Positions 35,561-41,342 of a DNA stretch of 43,305 nucleotides are shown piece by piece. Under the pieces are notes generated by a model. The model had not been told where the DNA came from. It made no database searches and saw only the letters and a program-made list of their open reading frames with translations. Source of the DNA: CAIKOD01 sp035505975 (GTDB lineage: Archaea; Halobacteriota; Methanomicrobia; Methanomicrobiales; Methanospirillaceae); assembly GCA_035505975.1 (NCBI GenBank), contig DATJQJ010000026.1, forward strand, positions 1-43,305, given 5' to 3'. Position numbers and translations under genes: made by a program. Each line of letters starts with the position of its first letter. Position 1 is the stretch's first letter.

Positions 35561-36600
35561 GCCATCGCTTTCTTCATTTCCTGCAGGTTGTTTTCCATGA
35601 CTGCAACATAGTCGGTATCATTAGCCGTCAGGGGACCTGCCGGGAGTATTTCCATCGTTGTGAACGGATAAACGGGAAGATTAAGTTCGGCTGATACGGC
35701 TTTACTTAAATCTTCTGCCTCATCCGGTTCCGCGAGAACTCCTTTGACATTCTCTGCTTTCGCCTTGTCAACGATAGCCGACATCTGTTGTATAGACGGT
35801 TCAGCATCTGGGCTGAGTCCAGCTATGGATATTGCAGTAAGGTTATAAGCCGCTGCAGTATAGTCCAGAAATGCGTGCGAGGTCAGAAACGTTCTGGTGG
35901 AGCAATTCGAAAGGCCTGCCTTATAGTCAGAATCAAGCTGCACCAGTCGTTTTTCAAATATTGCAGCATTATTCTGGTAATCTGATGAATTTGAAGGGTC
36001 TGCTTGAGATAATTGCTGGGCTACATAGGGGACGAAGTACTCAGCCAGCTGAGGAGATAACCAAAGGTGCGGATCTTCGGTCATATTCGGGAAATTCGGG
36101 TCACTACTTTTCATCTGATTATAGACAGTTCCCGGAATGGCATCGGCAAAAGTTGCAAGATGTATGTCAGGATTGGCCGAAGCTGCCAGGTTAGCTGCCC
36201 AGGGTTCGAGAAATGGCCCATCATAAAAAAATACCTTTCCATTTCTGAGAGCCACTGCATCTTTCGGTGTCGGTTCATAGTCATGGGGATCGGCCCCGGG
36301 AGGGAGCACCTGGGTAATTGTTATGTGATCCCCTCCGACTGGTGCGACGAGGAGCGTTATCGGGCGGAACGATGTGATTACCTGCACTTTTCCAGCCGAT
36401 TCGATATTCGCAGGTGGTAATGATGCAGATCCACTAGGATTCGGTGATGAATTCGAACCGCTATTAGAGGATACTATTACCGGTTGTTTAGGCCCTTGTG
36501 AGATGTTCAGGCAACCGCTTCCGGCAACAAATGCAATAATGATTATGGTTACTACGATCAACAAAATAATCTTAAATTGTCTCTGTGTCAACCCGATCAA
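35551..36600 (-). CDS. Metal ABC transporter substrate-binding lipoprotein (ZnuA/TroA family)
   Basis: A 349-residue cluster A-I binding protein. It has a lipid-anchor signal (hydrophobic run then VAGSGCLNISQG), a Ser/Asn/Pro linker, and TroA-fold metal-site motifs: GADPHDYEPTPKD, DPHLWLSPQLAEYF, TSHAFLDYTAAAYN and LAEPDEAEDLSKAV, giving three His and an acidic residue. The His-rich loop common in Zn-specific ZnuA is absent, so Zn, Mn or Fe all remain possible. No ATG precedes the signal peptide; a TTG at 36600 just after AAGGA is the likely start (TTG 36591 is an alternative). The promoter holds a palindrome shared with the regulator gene at 37 kb. Confidence 0.9.
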   Translation of the reverse strand: MIGLTQRQFKIILLIVVTIIIIAFVAGSGCLNISQGPKQPVIVSSNSGSNSSPNPSGSASLPPANIESAGKVQVITSFRPITLLVAPVGGDHITITQVLPPGADPHDYEPTPKDAVALRNGKVFFYDGPFLEPWAANLAASANPDIHLATFADAIPGTVYNQMKSSDPNFPNMTEDPHLWLSPQLAEYFVPYVAQQLSQADPSNSSDYQNNAAIFEKRLVQLDSDYKAGLSNCSTRTFLTSHAFLDYTAAAYNLTAISIAGLSPDAEPSIQQMSAIVDKAKAENVKGVLAEPDEAEDLSKAVSAELNLPVYPFTTMEILPAGPLTANDTDYVAVMENNLQEMKKAMACQ

Positions 36601-36673
36601 TCCTTAGCTTGAGGTCAAATATCTTTCCTGCAAATCTTATTCGTGAGTTATACAAATAATAGTTGTGCTAATT

Positions 36674-36696
36674 TTGGGTATTATCCAAATATATTA
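36674..36696 (-). promoter_or_regulatory. Metal transporter promoter: TATA box with overlapping TTGG-N7-CCAA operator
   Basis: TTGG-GTATTAT-CCAA at 36674-36688 (one more pair each side: TTTGG and CCAAA) lies immediately downstream of a minus-strand TATA element, AATATATTT, at 36687-36695. A bound repressor would cover the transcription start region. The same palindrome and layout occur before the DtxR-type gene at 37272-37286. Confidence 0.6.
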
Positions 36697-36813
36697 CCGC
36701 TATAATCTTAGGCAAACAATTAATATTCAAAAGCATTTTTCAACCCCTTATGAAGAATACCTGGAGGATAGCAGATTTAATATTTCTAGCAAACCCCTAA
36801 TCATTCCCTATTC

Positions 36814-37239
36814 TCATAATTCGAGGCAGCCGTCATCATGCGTAATATCCCCGCAGATCCCCTTGTTCGGATGTCCCATCGAATTGCATATACGATCGAT
36901 TGCATCTTTCGATACATGGCTTTCAAACCTCGAAACCTCTATACAAGCCTGTTCAGGTGATATCCCAAAATGAGTTAACATCAAGGACAGAATTCTGTGC
37001 CTTTTTATCAGGAATTCAGCATATTGTCTTCCTGAATTGGAAGGCCTCACCCCATAGTAGGGTGTATGAATGATAAGGCCGCTTTCAGCAAGTTCGTTTA
37101 ACGTTTTGGTAATCGTCGATGGATCGACTTTAAAACGGGATGCAATATCATTAGTTTTGACGGCGTCGTCTTTCTCAAAGATATATTTAAGATATTCAAC
37201 TTTTCTTGGAGACAACTCAAGCCCATTAAGCGCTTCCAT
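36814..37239 (-). CDS. DtxR/MntR-family metal-dependent transcriptional repressor
   Basis: A 141-residue regulator. The N-terminal winged helix includes YLKYIFEKDDAVKTNDIASR and the recognition helix VDPSTITKTLNELAESGLI. The metal-binding/dimer domain has the family pattern RHRILSLMLTHFG, EQACIEVSRFESHVS (Cys/Glu/His ligands) and RICNSMGHP followed by a Cys-containing tail. No SH3-like third domain is present, as in MntR and archaeal homologues. With metal bound such proteins block transcription of uptake genes. It lies next to, and on the same strand as, the ABC transporter genes, and both promoters carry the same palindrome, so it very likely controls them and itself. Confidence 0.9.
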   Translation of the reverse strand: MEALNGLELSPRKVEYLKYIFEKDDAVKTNDIASRFKVDPSTITKTLNELAESGLIIHTPYYGVRPSNSGRQYAEFLIKRHRILSLMLTHFGISPEQACIEVSRFESHVSKDAIDRICNSMGHPNKGICGDITHDDGCLEL

Positions 37240-37271
37240 GAAATGTTTTTTACCACATGAGGGAAAAATGT

Positions 37272-37295
37272 TTGGTATATTACCAATTTATATAA
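37272..37295 (-). promoter_or_regulatory. Regulator promoter: TATA box with adjacent perfect TTGG-N7-CCAA palindrome
   Basis: TTGGTA-TAT-TACCAA at 37272-37286 is a perfect 15-base palindrome abutting a minus-strand TATA element, TTATATAAA, at 37287-37295. The regulator's ATG is at 37239. The palindrome thus sits between TATA and the expected start of transcription near 37265: classic autorepression geometry. Confidence 0.65.
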
Positions 37296-37331
37296 TCGCT
37301 ATTTTTCCGGTTGTCATTAATTTCCTATCAT

Positions 37332-37497
37332 TGGATACTTCATAGTGATTTCTCCTTGAGATCGCCGGACCACTCATTTTTTCACCATATGCTGTCGATA
37401 CATCTGTTCGAGCTCTGCTAGGTCGTTCACTGGTATAGGGATCACTCTTGATTCGTTCTCCAGGATGTCTCTTGCAAGGTCCCGGAAGACAGCCGCT
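37332..37497 (-). pseudogene. Broken second copy of the nifH-like 3' end and methyltransferase start
   Basis: About 166 bases match 28291-28459 with roughly 14 differences counted by eye. The piece encodes AAVFRDLARDILENESRVIP, VNDLAELEQMYRQHMVKK and a stop: the last 40 residues of the nifH-like protein with four changes (V/I, T/I, S/A, K/Q). The spacer and the following ATG-AAG-TAT-CC (MKYP) of the methyltransferase are also kept, after which the copy breaks into an early stop. On the nifH side homology ends sharply at GCCGCT, and unrelated sequence extends the frame to 37574. The pattern suggests a paralogous operon that diverged while functional and was later lost, not a fresh duplication. 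Confidence 0.85.
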
Positions 37498-37620
37498 GTA
37501 CGGCCAGGACAACTATTTTCATGCGCCTTAATGGGGATGACCCCCTGGTGACCGGCAAAATGCCGCAGGGACATTTGATTAGGTATTTAAATAAGAACTC
37601 ATGAAGACCACTGATGGACG

Positions 37621-39921
37621 ATGAAGCCGAATAGAAGATTAGTACTCGTGGCTCTCTTCTCGATTTGCGTTATTGCATTTTCAGGTGGTATCCCCGGCGC
37701 CAACGCTAATGAGATTGCAACCGGACCTGTCATCAATCCCTATCTTGCATCCCCGGTTAATGCCATTACTCATTTTGATTCTTCCCAGAGCGACTCGACG
37801 CCATACGGGCCACCCCGTGGTTTTTTCACCGTTGATCCGGCGAAACAAACGGTTGTCTATGGAGGCCCCATAAATATCATTACGCTCGCCTCTACCGACA
37901 AGAACTCCATGTGGGCAGTCGGTTCCAACCGCGTAAGCTACGTGAATACCAGTGGCAATACCCTGAAGGAGGTCGCGAAATTTGAGGCCCTTGCGAATGC
38001 TACCGACAACGTGTTACCGGCAATTTCTGACGATAATTTCCGCACCTTCGGCGAATCGTCCGCAGTTGGAATGAACGTATCTACGATGGACAGTTACTTA
38101 AAAAGCTTCTTTGGGGACAATTATCAGAAACGCGGAGGACACGGGGCATATCCGGTAGTCGATAACAATAACGTGCTTTATACCAATTACGGCGACACCC
38201 TCTATGCATTTGCTTTAAACGATCCGACCAATCCTTCAACTGGAATAACGATTCGTTACAAAATAGAGCATATTGTCGCAACAATCGAGGGTAACGACCC
38301 TGCTCCACCACTGGGTACACGGCTAGTGGGTCTTTCCATGACATACGACGGCCATATCATTCTAACATTCAGCAATGGTGTGGCAGTCCTCGACCGCAAT
38401 CTCGATACCTCATCCTTTTCCTTTTACCGGTTCCCCGATAACGAATTCGTCAGTAATTCGGTTGCCGTTGATGAACACAACGGTATTTACATCGCATCCA
38501 ATAGGATCATGCGGAAGCTCGTCTGGACTGGCTCATCCCTTTCGGCTGATGTCAGTGACGGCGCCTGGTCGAGCCCCTATGATCATGCAGTGGAAAAACC
38601 TCCAATTATCAGTTTCAGCAACGGCACCGGGTCCACCCCGACGCTTATGGGCTTTGGCGACGACCCCGACAAACTGGTGATCATAACCGATGGCGCGAGT
38701 CAGATGAAACTCGTGGCCTTCTGGCGTGACAATATCCCTGAAGGCTTTGTCCAGAGGCCCGGTACTCAATCGAGGCGTATCGCCGGACAGATCCCGGTAA
38801 CCTGCGGTTATACCACGCTTCCTGAATATATACAATCGGAACAGTCAGTCGTTGTTTACGGGTACGGGGCTTTTGTAGTGAACAATATTCCGACGACAGT
38901 CGATCCTCAACTCGAGAACAAAAATATGATCCTTCAGGCCTCGCTGATGGGGCCGGCATACCCTGCATCGTTCGGCATCGAGCGCTTCGAATGGGATCCC
39001 GCCACCCACGAATGGTCTTCGGTGTGGGGGCGATCCGATGTCTCATCGACCTCGATGATCCCGGTCCACAGCGAGTCCGGGAACATGGCCCTTATAAACG
39101 GGTACCGGGAGCCGAATGGCTGGGAGGTCCTCGGTCTCGACTGGAATACCGGGGTTATTGTCCACCAGACGATCTTTGGCAGGGAGAATTTTGGTAACGG
39201 GGCCTACGCAATTCTCGAGTACCTGGATAATGGAGACCTCCTGTTCAATTCGATCGTGGGCCCGATCCGTATCCATTATGGCTCAGGCCCCGGACCTACT
39301 CTCCAACCCACCATTACCCCTGCGACAACTCAGCCGACGATCATGCCCCCGACACCCCGGCCCACAATTACCTTTGCGAGCATGGCTCCGATCACGATAA
39401 AAACCCCGACCCCGGCGCCTACTATCCCCTTTGTAACGCCATTCCCAATAACCATTACAACGCCGTTCCCGGGGCCTACGATTACTTCCGCAACCCCGGC
39501 ACCAACGATCACGGCAGCGGTCTGGCAGAATGCAAAGGACCGGATCGGGTCAGACTCCACCGACAACTACCCGGGCACGATCGCGTTGCCACGCATGACG
39601 TTTACGGCGGAGGATAATGGACGAACCGTCGGACTCGATAATAACGATATCGTAGCAGTGTCGCTCAATGAAAACCCATCGACAGGGTTTACATGGGTCA
39701 TGACAAATACCTCGGGAATTGAAATTCTCGAAGACTCGTTTGTCGTTTCCGAACCTCCAATCCCATCCCAGATCCCGGTTACCGGTCGTGGCGGTACAAG
39801 GACGTGGACCCTGAAAATGGCCGGCACAGGCAACCTGACATTCCAGGGGGTATACAAGCAACCATGGATGCCTGATTCTGACAGTGCGGCAACGTTTGCC
39901 ATGTTCTTCGACGTCATTTGA
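37621..39921 (+). CDS. Secreted propeller-like protein with C-terminal chagasin-type (I42) protease inhibitor domain
   Basis: A 766-residue exported protein: signal peptide (LVLVALFSICVIAFSGGIPG ends near residue 28), then about 530 residues of repeated beta strands with propeller-like blade patterns (for example NNVLYTNYGDTLYAFAL, GHIILTFSNGVAVLDRN, NGIYIASNRIMRKLV), a Pro/Thr-rich linker (about 558-632), and a final domain of about 125 residues. That last domain has the chagasin loops: VSLNENPSTGFTW (the NPTTGF loop), VTGRGGTRTWTLKMAGTGNL (the GxGG loop) and VYKQPW (the RPW loop). I42 inhibitors block papain-like cysteine proteases. TATA-like TATTTAAATAAG lies near 37583-37594, so the leader is very short. 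No anchor; probably secreted. Confidence 0.8.
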   Translation: MKPNRRLVLVALFSICVIAFSGGIPGANANEIATGPVINPYLASPVNAITHFDSSQSDSTPYGPPRGFFTVDPAKQTVVYGGPINIITLASTDKNSMWAVGSNRVSYVNTSGNTLKEVAKFEALANATDNVLPAISDDNFRTFGESSAVGMNVSTMDSYLKSFFGDNYQKRGGHGAYPVVDNNNVLYTNYGDTLYAFALNDPTNPSTGITIRYKIEHIVATIEGNDPAPPLGTRLVGLSMTYDGHIILTFSNGVAVLDRNLDTSSFSFYRFPDNEFVSNSVAVDEHNGIYIASNRIMRKLVWTGSSLSADVSDGAWSSPYDHAVEKPPIISFSNGTGSTPTLMGFGDDPDKLVIITDGASQMKLVAFWRDNIPEGFVQRPGTQSRRIAGQIPVTCGYTTLPEYIQSEQSVVVYGYGAFVVNNIPTTVDPQLENKNMILQASLMGPAYPASFGIERFEWDPATHEWSSVWGRSDVSSTSMIPVHSESGNMALINGYREPNGWEVLGLDWNTGVIVHQTIFGRENFGNGAYAILEYLDNGDLLFNSIVGPIRIHYGSGPGPTLQPTITPATTQPTIMPPTPRPTITFASMAPITIKTPTPAPTIPFVTPFPITITTPFPGPTITSATPAPTITAAVWQNAKDRIGSDSTDNYPGTIALPRMTFTAEDNGRTVGLDNNDIVAVSLNENPSTGFTWVMTNTSGIEILEDSFVVSEPPIPSQIPVTGRGGTRTWTLKMAGTGNLTFQGVYKQPWMPDSDSAATFAMFFDVI

Positions 39922-40067
39922 CCGGGAGTCAACTAATTTTTGGTTTTTTATTTAAGACATTTTCTGATATTCCGGCTTTGTTGACTGCTTGTAATCCCAG
40001 GCCGGATTATTGCAAAGGATCGGGCTTCAGGGGGGTGGGAGTCATCATCCCCGCCAATCCTTGACAA

Positions 40068-40076
40068 TTTATTACA
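40068..40076 (+). promoter_or_regulatory. TATA box of the TPR surface protein gene
   Basis: TTTATTACA lies about 28 bases before the ATG at 40100. The spacing predicts a leaderless mRNA and supports that ATG over a second one at 40160. Confidence 0.5.
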
Positions 40077-40099
40077 TATCGGCCACCCAATAGTAGCTC

Positions 40100-40936
40100 A
40101 TGTCACCGGCCCGGGCAAATTTTTACGATCCTCCACGTAATGTACGAGTCGCCTTCATCATGCTCCTGTTTTTAATCCCGCTCTGTCTCCCGGTAACCGC
40201 CCTTACGGCAACCATCAGCACAGGTCCCGGATCTCCGGATACCACGATTCAAAATGCATCATTTTTCGAAAACCAGGGAAAAACGCTCATGGCTGACAGG
40301 AACTGGAGCGGAGTCATCGATAACTCAAACAGGGGACGTGTGCTGTACCCCTACAATCCTGAGTTGCTCTGCCTGCAGGCGTATGCGTTACGAAAGACCG
40401 GGTATTACCAGGAATCAGTGGATTTAATCAGCCTGGCGATCCCGAATGACACCCGGCCGATCAGGTATGCGAACCGGGGCTATGGATACCTCGCGATGGG
40501 GAAGACTGCGGATGCTATTCGCGATGCGGATTCCGCAATCGCCCTGGACCCTTCATACTCCACGGCCTATGCCCTCAAGGCATCGGCCCTCCGGATCGCA
40601 GGGAATCTCTCCGGTGCAGAAGACGCAATCGACGAGGCACTTTTCATCGACCCGGAAAATGCATATTACCTGCAGGTACATGGCGAGATCCTTGCCGATC
40701 GGGGGATCTGCAGTAGTGCGATCGATTTCTTCCGGCATTCCATAGCCATCAATAATAATACAGACCAGCCCTGGCCGGGCCTGCCGAACGCAACCAGTGA
40801 ACTCAATCATGCAGAGACGCGGTGTGCAGCACAGCAGATCCTCACCCCGACAACAAAAGCGTCGTTTCCTGCCGGACTGCTGGCGGTTGCCGGTATCGGG
40901 GTTGTTGTGATTTTCCAGGCCAGGCAGAAACGATAA
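40100..40936 (+). CDS. Membrane-anchored extracytoplasmic TPR protein
   Basis: A 278-residue protein with an N-terminal signal (VRVAFIMLLFLIPLCLPVTA, preceded by 15 polar residues), about five TPR-like helical pairs (ASFFENQGKTLMADRNWSGV; LLCLQAYALRKTGYYQESVD; ANRGYGYLAMGKTADAIRDA; AYALKASALRIAGNLSGAED; YYLQVHGEILADRGICSSAI) and a C-terminal helix with RQKR. This places the TPR part outside the cell, held by the C-terminal helix. TPR proteins serve as docking scaffolds; partner unknown. It follows the chagasin-domain gene by 178 bases with its own TATA box. Confidence 0.8.
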   Translation: MSPARANFYDPPRNVRVAFIMLLFLIPLCLPVTALTATISTGPGSPDTTIQNASFFENQGKTLMADRNWSGVIDNSNRGRVLYPYNPELLCLQAYALRKTGYYQESVDLISLAIPNDTRPIRYANRGYGYLAMGKTADAIRDADSAIALDPSYSTAYALKASALRIAGNLSGAEDAIDEALFIDPENAYYLQVHGEILADRGICSSAIDFFRHSIAINNNTDQPWPGLPNATSELNHAETRCAAQQILTPTTKASFPAGLLAVAGIGVVVIFQARQKR

Positions 40937-41158
40937 ATAAAAAATCGGGCAGGGTCAGAAGGTCAGATACTAGCCAGGGGTCAGCTCTTCAGTTCCGGTT
41001 TCAATTCCTGCCCGGAATAGTTTTATTTACCCGGAAAAGGACTTGCGACCACAGATATGGCAGCATCCGGGGTAAGATAACGGGAAGATCTAACCAGGAT
41101 TAATCTCTTCGTAAAAAAAAAAATAGATTTTTTTATAAAAAGCATTGATCAAAACTGT

Positions 41159-41177
41159 CAAAAGTGCCTCAGCCCGG
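41159..41177. repeat. tRNA-Phe 3' end copy of the 19-base direct repeat
   Basis: Partner of 32465-32483 with 18 of 19 bases identical. It covers the 3' acceptor strand, part of the T-arm and about six bases past the tRNA 3' end. Confidence 0.6.
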
Positions 41178-41238
41178 ATTTGAACCGGGGACAACCAGAT
41201 CTTCAGTCTGGCGCTCTCCCAAACTGAGCTACTAAGGC
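41165..41238 (-). tRNA. tRNA-Phe (anticodon GAA)
   Basis: A 74-base cloverleaf on the minus strand. The acceptor stem pairs GCCTTAG with CTGAGGC (one G-T pair), the D-stem is GCTC/GAGC, the anticodon stem CCAGA/TCTGG with loop CTGAAGA (anticodon GAA), a five-base variable loop TTGTC, the T-stem CCCGG/CCGGG with loop TTCAAAT, and discriminator A. CCA is not encoded. A TATA element (CATTTATTAATCC, minus strand) lies at 41263-41275, and a short T-run follows the 3' end. The 3' end is duplicated at 32465-32483. Confidence 0.95.
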
Positions 41239-41262
41239 ATGGGATATCATATTAGATGTCAG

Positions 41263-41275
41263 GATTAATAAATGA
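41263..41275 (-). promoter_or_regulatory. TATA box of tRNA-Phe
   Basis: CATTTATTAATCC on the minus strand, about 25-37 bases before the tRNA 5' end at 41238. Confidence 0.5.
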
Positions 41276-41342
41276 TCTGGTTTTCTGAATTAATGGCAGA
41301 ATATGACGATTTTTCCCTGGTTTGAATCATGAAAAATGAGGA

